Source of the DNA: Pyrrhosoma nymphula
Taxonomy: Eukaryota > Arthropoda > Insecta > Odonata > Coenagrionidae
Reading direction: 5' to 3'
DNA length: 64,000 nt
Assembly (NCBI GenBank): GCA_963573305.1
Contig: OY754327.1
Span: forward strand, 184,520,386-184,584,385
Both the position numbers and the translations under genes were made by a program. This document shows, piece by piece, positions 37,185-48,884 of this stretch; the first letter of the stretch is position 1, and each line of letters begins with the position of its first letter. The notes beneath the pieces are model-generated. The model had not been told where the DNA came from, did no database searches, and saw nothing but the letters and a program-made list of their open reading frames with translations.

Positions 37185-37440
37185 TCAATGCACAAATAAT
37201 GTGACACGCTGTCATCACGCGCACGGCTGCGAAGATGTAAACCGAAGAAGGAGAAATTCGAAATGAAATAATTCCAGTTCGCATATACCCCTCCACCGAA
37301 ACTCGCGTCGATTGGTCTGGTGGTGTAACTGGCACCACCAGACCAATCGATGTGGTAGTCACAGAGATCCGGGTTCGAATCCCAGTCAAGAAAAATGATT
37401 TCTTGCCATGGCGACTTGAATCCCCTTGGCGTTTGTATCT
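37185..37440 (+). mobile_element. tRNA-like SINE, family 2, copy 1
   Basis: A box-B motif GGTTCGAATCC lies at 37372-37382. A box-A-like TGGTGTAACTGG at 37321-37332 sits inside an 18-bp perfect hairpin (37308-37325 with 37333-37350). The tRNA-like head is followed by GTCAAGAAAAATGATTT, also present at 61805-61822. Similarity to the 61.6-kb copy extends about 110 bp upstream of the head (shared CACAAATAATGTG-like and CCGAAGAAGGAGAAATTCG-like words), so the repeat unit is larger than a simple SINE head. Ends not fixed. Confidence 0.65.
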
Positions 37441-37923
37441 TTGCGACCGCACGCGTGTTGGTTTAATTTTATTCGTTGTTCACTAAGAATTAAGAATTTT
37501 CCCGCAATTGGTTTATCAATTATAATAAGCAATTTCAGAAATGCTCAAGTTGTAGACACAAAAGACAGGATGAAAGCATAATAACAGGTCAAATATGCTT
37601 TACACTTAGTATTGGCGGTACTCTCAATTCATTTCTCCGGGTACGGTCATTATAAAATCAGAACCTAGGGGTGAGGAGAAATATTGGGTAGTGTCGATTT
37701 CAGGGGGACCGCATGGCGGACGGACCCAGGTAGTCTCCAGAAGACCCTCATTAGGAAATCTGAAATATCTAATCTCCGAAATATCTAGTCTCCGAAATAT
37801 TTAATCAAATATTCAGTACTTCACCCAAGACTGCTGGTAATAAGCTTCAGCCCACAAAAATTCCGAACTTCCTTCAGCTAGTTATGAGAAACCCCAGATA
37901 AAAGAATTTGTCATCCCAAAGCT
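37441..37923. other. unrecognised DNA
   Basis: A short CCGAAATATCTAATCT-like duplication at 37770-37800. Otherwise nothing seen. Confidence 0.3.
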
Positions 37924-38108
37924 GCAACATGAAATTATATCTCACTTTGTGACTTCCAAACTTTTTCATTCGTTCCGACCATAGTTTCGACACCTATTGT
38001 AATGGCACTATAAAGGCAAACTTGATAGTGACATCATACATGTTGAAACCATGGTCTGAAGGAATTAAAAGTTTGTAAGTCACAAAGTGAGATATTATTT
38101 CATGTTGC
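37924..38108. mobile_element. short fold-back element, Penelope-type candidate
   Basis: The arms, about 37924-37993 and 38037-38108, are inverted copies (GCAACATGAAATTATATCTC ...). Reading outward, the right arm ends ATGTTGAAACCATGGTC and the left arm gives GTGTCGAAACTATGGTC. GAAACC-N-GGTC matches the GAAA box, mini stem III and GTC triplet seen in the 32-kb element. The CTGATGA box is not recognisable in either arm, so any ribozyme would be inactive. Confidence 0.6.
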
Positions 38109-40109
38109 TTAGTTCCACAAAGCGAAGCCTGAAACTTTAACTTGTATCCAAAGCTGTAAATTTAAGTTACCTATAAGTATTATGAGTGCCGTGTGAGCAC
38201 ATTTCCCACATACACTCACAATAATCCCATATCACAAGAGATAATCAGACCTTCATTTCTTTTCAGAGCTTATCCCTCAGCAGAGGGTAAAAATTGAGTG
38301 TAGGGCCCCTTGATACACGTGTGACCCACAAACATTTGTCCGGCATGTTCAGTGTCCTCCTCAGCCCCATGTGACCTCCTCCAGCTGGCACACGGTCACC
38401 CCAACAACATATTATGCAGGGTGGGTTCTAGCGGTCGGTCGGGTCTGTCTGCGGAGACGCACGGTGCTATATAACCAGAGTGGAGTTCCTTCCTTCCCTT
38501 CCTCAAAGGTGACGCTCCCCCACCACCCACCGCCTGTGACGTCACCGGTGGCATCAATGGCGGCGGCGGTGTATGTGTTGCAACGGACTTCCGTGGATGG
38601 CCACTGCGAGGCGCTTCGATCGCACGTAACGGCAGGCAGTAGCAGCGTTCACCGGTCGGTGGTTCCACCACGCGGCGACGAATGGAACCAAAGAGCGACG
38701 GCGCGCCGTCGCTATTTGGTTCCATTCGTCGCCGCGACCATTTTCCCGCGGCGGCGGGAAGGGTGGGCGTCGCGGCGGAGAGGCGATCGTAGGAGAAAGA
38801 AAAAGAAAGACGCGACGAAGGTGAGCAGGGAATCGCATAAAGAGGAGAATCCATCGCAGGCACGCGGCCTACCGACGCCAACTGGAACTAAGGAAACGAA
38901 GAACATTTACACGTAGTAGAGAATTCATGCTTCGAGTTATGAAGGGGTCAATCCATTTGAATAAATACATGGATGTGGAATGTAAACAACGGTCGCAGTC
39001 ACGTGGTGGACCTTCGTGGATGTGTGCAATAGAGGGCGCGTTGTGATGTTATAGTTAATTGGGCCAGAGCAAGTTGGCCCCCAGGTGACGTCAGACACGG
39101 TATCCGATCCGATCTTATATTCTCCTGAGCCAGGAGACCGCGAAAAGAAACGTAAAGAAATCGCTCATACGATTGTGAATTGGCGCTTTTAAATATATGT
39201 TCGTAATACCGTTTTGCTGTCCCACATTTTATTACCCATTAAAATCGAAAAGAGGGAAAGTTTGTGGTTTCACAAGTAGATATTTAAGAGACGGGATATT
39301 TGAGCCGTTTTCTGTTTTTGAAGACCCTGATTATGCTATGTTTTGTAGTTTTTGTTGTTTTACGTCTTATTTATTTACGAGTATCTAACTAGCACTGGTA
39401 TTGCTAGTACTTGAAATTAGTCAAAGTGGTCAAGGTATTTCTTCGTATGCAATTGAAGCAAATTCTCTGACCCCATGGCTAGATTACCGGTGAATTGAAA
39501 TTTCGATTAATAGTGGGTGCAATGGAAAAAATTTCCGTTTAAAATCACTTTCTTTCATTGTTTAAAATACGAAATAATTAATCCATGAGCGTAAAACGTG
39601 CACCAAAATGAAGCCAAATTATTTAATTTTTTCAATTTTAATTTCTTTACCGATCGAAAAATTGAAAATTGTTTTCTTTGAGCGAAAAAGTTTGCAAATT
39701 TATATCTTCTTCACTTTCGCTGCACTATGGATTTTTTCATTGTTACCGTGGGTTGCAATACGCTCTACATAAGGGCTACATTTAAGGGAAATGAACTTTC
39801 GCTGCGCCTATTTTTATGGGATTTAAAAATATAATGTCTTCGTCTTCCAAGATTTACAATGCCTTATGATAATTTTTGCACAGTTATGTATATTTCTTAT
39901 TCACCTTCCAATTGCAAATTGCAAGCGCTTATTTACTCCATCGACTCAGTAACTAACTCATTAAAACAATATACTGGGTACATCTAATCGAATGTTTGAA
40001 TGCACTTAATGAAAATTAGGAATCAATTTCCAAATTCATGGACCTAACTGCCACACACTCCTGTACCAAATAACTGTGGACATCCTACGAAATATAATTC
40101 AAATCATGA
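38109..40109. other. CpG-rich island with 64-bp palindrome, then AT-rich DNA
   Basis: 38370-38910 is CpG-rich; it has a 181-codon plus-strand frame and a 161-codon minus-strand frame over the same bases, so neither can be preferred and neither matches a known family. 39050-40109 is AT-rich with nothing recognised. Confidence 0.35.
38672..38735. repeat. 64-bp near-perfect palindrome
   Basis: 32-bp arms meet at a GGCGCGCC centre (38703/38704) with no spacer and one mismatched position (GAGCGACG against TAGCGACG). The outer part reads GCGGCGACGAATGGAACCA. It lies inside a CpG-rich island. Confidence 0.93.
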
Positions 40110-42480
40110 ACTAAACGTATCAGTATTTAATGAAGTGCACAGATTTCCTTTGGATTTTAATTATTTTTCGGATCAAATCTTTCTGTCCAGGATCCCAAAT
40201 GTTCGCGGCGTACCTATTCGAGGTGTGGCCTAACCAGAGCGAAGTCTCTTTCACTTTTTCATCCAAGGACCTTCCTACTACACGCTTGATAAATCCTAGT
40301 GTCTTTAAGACATTGCCACAGATGTTGAATATGTGTGTTCCCCACGATAGGTTTGAAGTTTAAGTCACTCCAAGATATTTTTCTTCATCTGACGATTTTA
40401 TGTTTACTTCACCCACAGTGTAAATATGCCGTTGGTGTGAAGACTTTTTCTAGAAGTGAACTGTAGTGCATTTACTAAGATTTAGTTCAAGACTCCTGGC
40501 ACCACGAGTTAAAGTTGTTTTATGTCCGATGATAGAACTTCTAAGTCCGTATCTTCGCCGATTTCACCTTAGGTGACCGCATAGTCTGCAAATATTCTAA
40601 GTTTACTGCTTACTCGAGAACTTAGGTCGTTTATATAAATAATGAATAAATGTGGACCGATCACGCTTCCTTGTGGGACGCCGGATATCACTCTTACCAC
40701 ATCAGAGCTAATGGCGACAATGACTACTTTTTTCTTGCGATCCATTAGAAATTCACGAATTGAATTAATTTTTTTTTGGTTTAACCAGCATGATTGTAAT
40801 TTGTGTATAAGTTTTTTTGAGTAACCTTGTCGAATGCTTTCTTGAAATCAAGAAATAACGCGTCAACTTGTATTTTAGCTTGACCCGATTTTAGGATGCC
40901 ATTGAGGAGGAGGCAAGCTGTGATTCGCAAGATCTACCCTTCAGGAACCCGTGCTGACTGCCGTGTAAGAAGTTTCGATTATCCAAGAAGGCCAATTTGA
41001 TAACAAGAGTTGACCGAGAATCTTGCATCAAAGCAATGTTAAATATATAGGGTGGTAATTTATGGGTCATGTTTTTTTTCCTTTTTTAAATCTTGGCGTT
41101 CCGTTGGCTTTCCAGTCTTTGGGCGCCTTGCCTTCGGATAATGATTTCTAGGAATGGTGCGATCTGTGGCGTTAACTCCTTCAGCACGCGTGCTGGTATT
41201 CCCTCTGGACCTGGGGAGTTGTTACTTTTAATCGAACGTAATTGTGTAGTTATTCCATCACGTTGAATAATTATGTCAGCCATCGGCTCATTAATAACAG
41301 TCTGAATCATATGCTGTGTCTTCCATACTGTATACACTTTCGAAGTAGTAGTTTAAAATGTTGGCATATTTGATATTGTTGGAGACTACTTTGCCGTTTT
41401 TCCGATAAAGACTCAACATTTGAAGCTCTCTCGCGTAAGACCAGAATGACTTGGGGTTTTCATTTAGTAATTCACCTAGTATTTTTCTTGAACTTTCGTA
41501 GAGTAGTACGCATTATCATCTATGTTTTTGAGCGTTGTGTAACGTTAATTTCTCTCTTGATAGATTTTTCAATAATATGTGCAATTATGAACATTCATAA
41601 TAACTTTGTAAGCTCCACAATTTTTTTTGGTACAACTGGTTTCGCCAGTTACGGCATCTTCAGGTACACATTCGGCGCTAGGAACAAGTGGTATACATGA
41701 CATATATACCACTTGTTCATACCGCCGACTGTATACCTGGAGATGCCGTAACTGGCGAAACCGGTTGTTCCAAAAAAATGTTTTTGTGGAGCTTACAAAA
41801 CTATCATTACTGTTCATTATGCAGTGGTTCCACCGAGTAACGCCCGAAAGTATTGTGTATATTTGTGCAATTACCTCTTGTCTCCTGAGCTCCCGCCTTA
41901 CTTCGTGATTATACCAATGAAGTTCTTTACTCTCACATTTGACTTTTTGTGGAATATATTCATCGATTTATTTGCGTAGAATTTCCAAAAAATATCCCCA
42001 CGATGCTTTGGTGCTTTCGTCTGTAATAGTTGCTACAAATTCTGTGAATGAAGCTTCTAGCGTCTCTCATAATTTTATGAAATCACATATTTCAAATAAG
42101 TAGACTTTACGTTTTGGTTTTACTGTGGACTCTACTGTTGGTTTTAATGTCGCAAAAATCACTTTATTATCACTTCATGCCTTCAAGGATACCGACGTGT
42201 TTAAACATTGCAGGGTGGCTAACTGTCGGAAGGTCTAATACTTAGTTTCCTCTCACAGGTTCGTTAACTGCTTGGGTGGGTGAGAGTGGTTCGAAAGTGC
42301 ATTGAGTTAGGCTTCGCTTGTATCACGCATCCTTGAACTTGCTTCTACACTATAGGTCTCCCAAATTATTGACAGGATGTTGAAATCTCTACCTTTAATT
42401 ATTATGCTTTTGTTATCTCTCGAGGTAAATTTTGATGTTTGAGTTTGTATATAGCCCTTTCCGGTCGATCACGTTATTAC
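40110..42480 (-). pseudogene. CR1-like LINE, endonuclease to C-terminus, interrupted
   Basis: Reading down the minus strand from about 42400: a GRDFNILSIIWET block (endonuclease GDFNxPxIxWE), then WGYFLEILRK and ESKELHWYNHEVR. A fold-back insertion follows at 41605-41799, then NPKSFWSYAREL, NYYFESVYSMEDTAYDSD, NNSPGPEGIPARVLKELTP (polymerase start), VISGVPQGSVIGPHLFIIYI, LRIFADYAV (catalytic YADD/FADD box, here FADY) and GQKDLIRKIIKIQRKSVHF near 40150. The order matches one element of the family at 4.57-5.36 kb. Many stops and frameshifts; the 3' end beyond 40110 is not recognisable. Confidence 0.82.
41605..41799. mobile_element. fold-back element nested in LINE, hammerhead-like cores
   Basis: Two arms of about 97 bp, TTTGTAAGCTCCACAA ... 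and its inverted copy, meet at about 41700 with almost no spacer. Each arm, read outward, carries CTGAAGA or CTGGAGA, a stem II TGCC/GGCG with loop GTAACT, then CGAAACC and a short stem III (ACC/GGT, GTT). This is the same arrangement as in the 28.8- and 32.1-kb elements with a mutated CTGATGA box. It interrupts LINE coding similarity on both sides, so it inserted after the LINE. Confidence 0.75.
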
Positions 42481-44600
42481 AATTTATATCCTGGTGGAAA
42501 AGCTTCGCTATCGCTAATATCCTCTGCAAGCCTCTGTTCTAACGTTTTTCAATTTATAAATTTGAGCATAATATTTTGCGAAAGTAATGATTCTAAAGTA
42601 ATGAGGCCAGGCCCTGTTCATAATCTCACTGGCAAAAAATGACCAATGTTCCGCGATGAGCTTGAAGTGAATAATTATGGCATCGACCACAGCAGACATA
42701 AAGAATTCCATCTCTACGTAAATAGCTGTGGGCGATCACATGAATTTTAACCAATCGTTCGAATGCCATATTATCGTAAAATCGGAAATGGAGATGATTG
42801 GATTGCTTATAATATGCTTCTTACAAGGTCTTGACTTAGCGTATGCAGATGATGAAATCAAACAGAGCGAGAGACTCTGTGAGCGTTGGAAGTTTTTCCT
42901 TACGACGATTACTCTCAATCGTCGCTCGACCGAGCCGTGTTTGCTGATCATAAGAGACCTAAACATTCCTAGTGAGAATGGTTCGTCACACTATGTCAAG
43001 AATGTCGTCAAGTTCTCCGTCATCAGATTTACTTTGCCTTTTCTCAGACGAGTCCGGGACTTACGGTGAAGTGTCCCATCCAACGAGACGAGTGCATGAT
43101 CGCCCGCCTGAGCACTGGCAGTTGTAAGTGCCCCCTCCAAGTGCCCCCTCCAAGTGCCCTCCAAGTGAAGTGTCCTCCGCCCCAACCTCCCCTTTGACAC
43201 ACACACACACACACTCTCTAACCCCTTTCCTTTGTGTGCTATCCACTCGCCGAGGAGATTTGAAGGAAGAACGCGTTCGGGGCAATGCTGCACTCTGCAA
43301 GGGTGAAGGTAATTACAAATTACGTTTTCCTTTCCATCTCAATGGTCAAAAAGAAGAAGGGGAAGTTTAACAACCAGATAATTATTCTTCTCAATTAATC
43401 TTCTCAATGACCATCGACAAGGCAAAAGGTCAGTCCCTTCAAGTGTGTGGATTAAATCTGGAAAATCTATGCTTTTCTTATGTATCATGCTCACGAGTTG
43501 GGCAGCCGAAAAATTAATTTGTTTTTGCAGAGGGGGGTTGGACCAAAAATATTGTAGAGCCCAAAGCACTTGTATACTTTTTTTCAACTTTAATTTAATA
43601 ACCTTCCCCTCTTATACCTTCGTCTCCCCCTCTCTCCCCTTCCATACCCCAATCTGTGTCCCTTTCCTCATTCGCACTCTCTACCTTGAGAAAGATGGAT
43701 AGACTGTCCATCGAAATATTGTAAGTTTTTATTTGTGTCTTTCGTTTGTTTCTGTATTTTTGCCGGCCACCCTCTTGGCATATCCTGCATTTAATCGCTC
43801 GAGTGATCCTTCACGAGGTCGTACATCATGTACAGCTGAAACTTTCAGCTATACATATGTGTATAGCCGAAAGAAACAGATCGGAATCAGAGTTAATGTA
43901 TTGCGCAAAACAATTGAAGAACTTCGATAGTGGCATCCGCGAGTGTCTTTTTTTTGTTGATTTTCAGGAAAACGTCGAACATTGATAAGGAAAGTTTAAA
44001 AAAAAATACTTTGAAGCATAAAGCTTTCCTTCTTTATAAAGTAATTTGACGGGTATTATTTTGGCAATTCTCTAATCATTCGTCCGTGACTTTTACGTGT
44101 CCGTCTTCATCGTTCGCCACGGACGGCAGCGGACTCGGCGGTCCATGCACTGTCCAGTTTCGCCTGCGTCACTCCCTCCTGCCCCCACCCACCCACTCCG
44201 TCCGTGCTCATCAGGCACGCCACACCTCAAACACGCGTCGACACGCAATCGGAATTGAAACCAGCTTCCCTCCCTTCCGCACGCGCCCCTGGCCGCTGCC
44301 TGGCAACGCTGCCCCCCCTCCCCCTCTCCATGGAAATCAATGAATGAATGAAGGTCGCCTCCCACGCTAACAACAAGGGGCGTGTCCCTCGAACACCGAC
44401 TCCTTCCTCGTAGCGCAAGTGAACTGGAAAAAGTGGCCACCGCCAAAAAGGCGCTTCTTTCTAACTAGATTGAGAGCCCAAGATAACAGCGCAGCTGACC
44501 GAGAGAGAAGTGCAGCCAATTACATATATATATATATACATATATATATTTCTAATTATTATATTTATATATATCTAATTGCCTGCTCTAATAGCATACC
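42481..44600. other. unrecognised DNA with short tandem repeats and one CpG-rich island
   Basis: 43127-43168 holds three units of AAGTGCCCCCTCC; 43196-43214 is an (AC)n tract; 44090-44460 is CpG-rich; 44522-44575 is AT dinucleotide rich. Frames at 42728-43069 and elsewhere match no known family. Confidence 0.35.
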
Positions 44601-44770
44601 TGGCCGGAAATCGGGAGATCCGGGTTCGAATCCCGGGTAAGGTGAAATTTTTTCTGTCTGGGTTCGACACATTTTTATCTTCCCCACCAAACCCTGTGTT
44701 CGTCCTTTTATGTGTTCCTATCCCTTTCCATTTCCTATGATTGCATGATTTCATTCGGCTCTTTGAGCGT
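44601..44770 (+). mobile_element. tRNA-like SINE, family 2 relative, copy 2
   Basis: GGGAGATCCGGGTTCGAATCC with box B at 44623-44633, followed by CGGGTAAGGTGAAATTTTTT, matches the head-to-body junction of the copies at 37.37 and 61.79 kb. The tRNA 5' half is disrupted by the adjacent AT repeat, so box A is not clear. The body differs, so it may be a sister subfamily. Ends not fixed. Confidence 0.5.
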
Positions 44771-45874
44771 CATGATTTCGAATGAATGAGTATATATATA
44801 TGAATGGTAGTATGGCCGGAATGGCTCATTTCTACTTCTTGGGGTCTATTGCCCCGAAACACCTATTCCTTATCTTTACCACTGTCTGTGTGCCTGAGTC
44901 AAGCTTTCCTTTACTCTTATGTGTACGTAATTCCTTCTCTGCCGGTGGGTGAAAACGCCCTGTTGCCATCTCTCGGTGAACTTTACGGCCTACTCTTGGG
45001 GCGTTTGGTTCATATAAACCCCCCGCCGATAACCATTCATTCATTCAAACCGCTCACAGGCGTAAATAATGAATAATTAAATAATGTCGTACATATATAT
45101 AATAGGGGAAAGGGAATAGAAGCCGACATGATTTTCAATTAATGTTTTTCGATGGTATACAATGTTAAATGTCAGTAATTACATGATTAAGCATTTTGTA
45201 ACTCAACTGTATAATCCAGAATGATTCCTGTTATACCTTCGACTATAAGGAAATGATTCACCGTGATATCTAGACAAGGTTAATTTATCAGTGCATACCT
45301 ATGTTCAAAGGAATGAAATTGAAGCAACGAACTAGGTTTTCCGATAATGCCTGCTAGTTAAACATCCACTAATACAATCACGACGTTAGCATGATCAATC
45401 TAGCGCATCCTGTCGTTGAACGCAATGTGTCTGCTAGTTTTATTGTCTTTCCTTTTTAACCGTCTCCGGGATTGGTATTTAATTGTTCTCCAGAAGTCGT
45501 TTTGTGGGGCCTGTTGAAAAATCACTCGGAAGTGAGAAATTGTTTTTACCACGCAATTGCGACCATGTTTGGATACCTATCAGTCTCTTTAATTTTAAGT
45601 AGGAAATACAACGAGGAAATTGAAGAGCTGTCGAGGGAAAGGGAGATTCCCATTTAAAAGTGTGTACGATCTACCGCAAAGTCTTCTTGGTTTAAAACTT
45701 GAATCACCTCAATGACGAAAACGAATTGTATGTCCTCAAACTTAACTATAATCTTACGACAAATGTGCTCGTTTAGTTTAAAAAACATGAGACTTATAAC
45801 TGCCATAGATATTAGAGCTTACATTAAAGAAATATGTCACTTTAATCATTTGGCACCTTCGTCATGCGTGATGT
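44771..45874. other. unrecognised DNA
   Basis: No coding similarity or repeat recognised beyond a short ATTCATTCATTC tract at about 45040. Confidence 0.3.
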
Positions 45875-46669
45875 AAACGCTGCTACAACACGAAGTCAAT
45901 GGGGCTTTGCCTGTTGTAGGTCTGTAGTGAAAGCGTTCTTAATGTAAATAACGGAAAAAAATCTTGTTTATTCCCAGTAAAATTGCATTTATACTCATAT
46001 TTTGTGGCATTACAGGTTTTACCAAATTAATGCCTGATAACTGTTATCGTGATGTAATGATATTTCCTTATACTATCACGGAATTGCAGTTTAAAAATTA
46101 GTTCTCGAAGTTACATTAAGGCACGGAAGTGGCCACATATATGAGACTTTCTTGACTGGGATTATTTAATATATGGGTGCGAGAATATGCGCGTAGAACT
46201 GTAGGGCAGCTGAATAAGTGAGATAGATGCAATTTCGTAAGATAGATACAAGGCAGGATAGTACAAAAGCATGCAATCGTAATAGTAACGTTAATATACT
46301 TCAAAATTTTAATTTTTTTTGAGAGGTCACAGAATAGGGTGCTCACAACGTGCTCACAACGGACATACACGAGGATGGCAACGCGGCTAAGACGCGTTTA
46401 CTTTGCGATTCTTCGTGTACAGAAACAGGGCCACAACGTGATGCCAACGCGATAGCTACACGATTGCTACATGCTCCCTCACACGCACCAAACGGATCCA
46501 GAATGGGATAACAACGCATCAGCAACGCGGTTCACAACTGTCTCTGTCCAAATATTACAAGGTTTCAACGCAGCATTCGAGGCAACTGAAACATACTTCC
46601 AACGAGTTTACAATGCATCATAGCGCGTGATAAACAATGTACTTGAAACGTACTTCCTTCGTCAGGGTG
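45875..46669. repeat. left arm of giant palindrome
   Basis: About 795 bp that is the inverted, diverged copy of 47061-47858. The inner third is packed with words such as CAACGCG, CACAACG and ACAACGCATC. The outer part is AT-richer. The arm ends inward at GAAACGTACTTCCTTCGTCAGG. Confidence 0.85.
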
Positions 46670-47060
46670 CTTTTAAGTGTAGTTTTAATAATGTAAAGTT
46701 TTATGGTAGGTACTTTGAGGTGAAAATATTTACTTCTACGATTAAATAGATGGAATGATTTTGTTTGAAATTTTCAAATTTTTTCAGTATAGCGGAACAA
46801 TGGAATGCCACCTACCGGCAGAATACCGAACGTATCGCATGCGCGGGTCCGTCCATCGTTCGCCGACGAGTGTCGCCACTGTATGACCGGAAGGTGTCCC
46901 TCTCGATGAATCGGAGCTCGTCGAGGAAGTGACGTCGTCGTCCCCTGGATAACCGCGCTTCCATCCGGTGGATGGCTGTCGTCTTCTCCATGTATACATA
47001 TACTCTAAGGTCCTATCACTTGACTTCCTTGACCAAGGCATTGGTGGTGGACGCGTGCCT
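46670..47060. other. spacer of giant palindrome
   Basis: 391 bp not shared by the arms: an AT-rich left part and a CpG-rich right part (46800-47060). An 85-codon minus-strand frame (46784-47041) has no recognisable domain and may be chance. This spacer could be captured host DNA. Confidence 0.5.
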
Positions 47061-47858
47061 CCCTCTGAAGAAGAAAGTACGTTTCAAGTACATTGTTTAT
47101 CACGCGCTATGCTGCATTGTAAACTCGTTGGAAGTATGCTTCAGTTGCCTCGAATACCGCGTTGTAGCCTTGTAATATTTGGACAGAGTCAGTTGTGAAC
47201 CGCGTTGCTGATGCGCTGTTATCCCATTGTGGATCCGTTTTGTGCGTGGGAGGGAAAATGTTGCAATCGTGTAGTTATCGCGTTGGCATCACGTTGTGAG
47301 TTCGTTGTGGCTCTGTTTTTTTACGCGAGGAATCGCGTAGTAAACACGTTATAGCCACATTGCCATCCTCGACACGTTGTGGACACGTTGTAACCCTATT
47401 TCTGTACCCTCTAAAAAAATAAAAATTGCATTTAGAAGATTATGAATGTTACTATTACGATGGCGTGCATTAGTATCATTCTACCTTATATCTACCTTAC
47501 GACATTGCATATATCTCGCATGTTCTGCTGCCCTACGGTTCTACGCGCATATACTCGCACCCATATTGAAATAATTGCCGTCAAGAACCTCTTATATATG
47601 TGGCCACTTCCGTGGCTTGATGTGACTTCGAGAACTAATTTTTAAACTGCAATTCCTATATAGTCTGAGGAGATGCCATTACATTACGATCGCAGTTATC
47701 AGGCATTAATTAATTTAAACCTATATTGCTACATAGTATGAATATAAATGCAATATTACTGAGAATAAACAAGATTTTTTCCGTTTTTTACGTTAAGAAC
47801 GTTTTCACTACATATCTACAACACGCATAGCCCATTGACTTCGCGTTGTAACGGCGTT
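47061..47858. repeat. right arm of giant palindrome
   Basis: The inverted partner of 45875-46669. Landmarks include GAAAGTACGTTTCAAGTACA at the inner edge, GTGGCCACTTCCGTGGC near 47605 and TTAAGAACGTTTTCACTACA at the outer edge; each has a reverse complement in the left arm. Indels and point changes show that the two arms have drifted apart. Confidence 0.85.
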
Positions 47859-48260
47859 GTTGAGAGTGGACGCATGCCCGTTGCAATGACGATCTCACAA
47901 CATCTCTACAACGCGCTTTGCCGTGTTACGAATGCATAGGCGGCTGCGCGAGAACGTGCGTTGCTACGTCTTCACTACAGACCTACAACACGCATAGCAG
48001 CAACAGAGTTGTTGAGAGTGGGCGCATGCCCGTTGCAATGACGACCTTACAATATCTTTACAACGCGCTTTGCCGTGTTACGAATGCATATCCGGCTGCG
48101 CGAGAACCTGCGTTGCAACAACGTTTTCACTACAGACCTATAGCACGCATAGCCCCATTGACTTCACGTTGTAACAGCGTTGTTGAGTGCGGATGCAGGC
48201 CCGTTGCAAGATTGTACTTACAACATCTTTACAACGCGCATTGTCACGTTATAAATGCGG
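47807..48260 (+). repeat. three tandem units of about 130-167 bp
   Basis: The units start at 47807, 47974 and 48129 with ACTACA(G/T)A(C/T)CTA. Each continues through CACGCATAGC, CGTTGTTGAG, GCCCGTTGCAA and ATCTTTACAACGCGC-like blocks. The array overlaps the outer edge of the right palindrome arm and extends beyond it. Only about one partial unit is visible outside the left arm. Confidence 0.85.
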
Positions 48261-48379
48261 TGCAACGACGTTGGAAATAAGTTATAGAGAAAGTTCGTTG
48301 TGACAACGTTGTGGACTTGTTGGAGGTCTGTTACAGCACGTTTACAACTTACTCACAATCGAACTACAACGCGATTTTT

Positions 48380-48884
48380 TGTGCGGCTGCTTCGTCAGGG
48401 TGACGTCACAGCCACGAGTCCACCGTCGGCTTTCTCACGTGGCGAGGACCGGAATCAACGGAAGAGGAGAAAGGGGAAGTATAGCTTCCGTTTGGATTGA
48501 GCGCTTGATTAGGCTGGTGCTGGCAAAGGAGATGAGTCCAAGGAAGTCAGAACGTCCTTTCACAAGCGATAATTTTTCTGCTTCAAACACTTTCTGTTCC
48601 TGTGTCTTGCTTTCGGAGTATCCAAAGTGAATGAAAATATGCGTGTTTTCCTGCTTAAATGGGTGCCCTTCTATTCTTGGAGATGCAACAGTGAGCCTTC
48701 TAAGCTGAGTGGTGACCGATAACCTTTCTGGAACTTAAGTTCTCCATTCGGTGCTTAAGCATGTCCACGTCATGAAATGAGATCGAAGCGGGTTGCGAAA
48801 ACAAAAACTTTAACTCGAACGATTCGAACTCCGAATCTGCTCACACGGCTTTTCTTGCCTTCATCTTTCACAAAGCCTTCTCTT
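48380..48884. other. unrecognised DNA, CpG-rich at its left end
   Basis: No feature recognised. TTCGTCAGGGTGACG at about 48391 echoes the inner edge of the left palindrome arm. Confidence 0.3.

Noticed and set aside
37372..37382. Perfect box B considered as part of a genuine tRNA gene (also at 44623 and 61793)
   Set aside because: No cloverleaf can be completed: the box A region differs among copies, acceptor stem pairing is absent, and flanking body sequence is shared, so these are SINEs.
38371..38916. 181-codon plus-strand ORF, and 161-codon minus-strand ORF over the same bases
   Set aside because: Both lie in a CpG-rich island with a long palindrome, overlap each other, show biased composition and have no recognisable domain; stop codons are rare there by composition alone.
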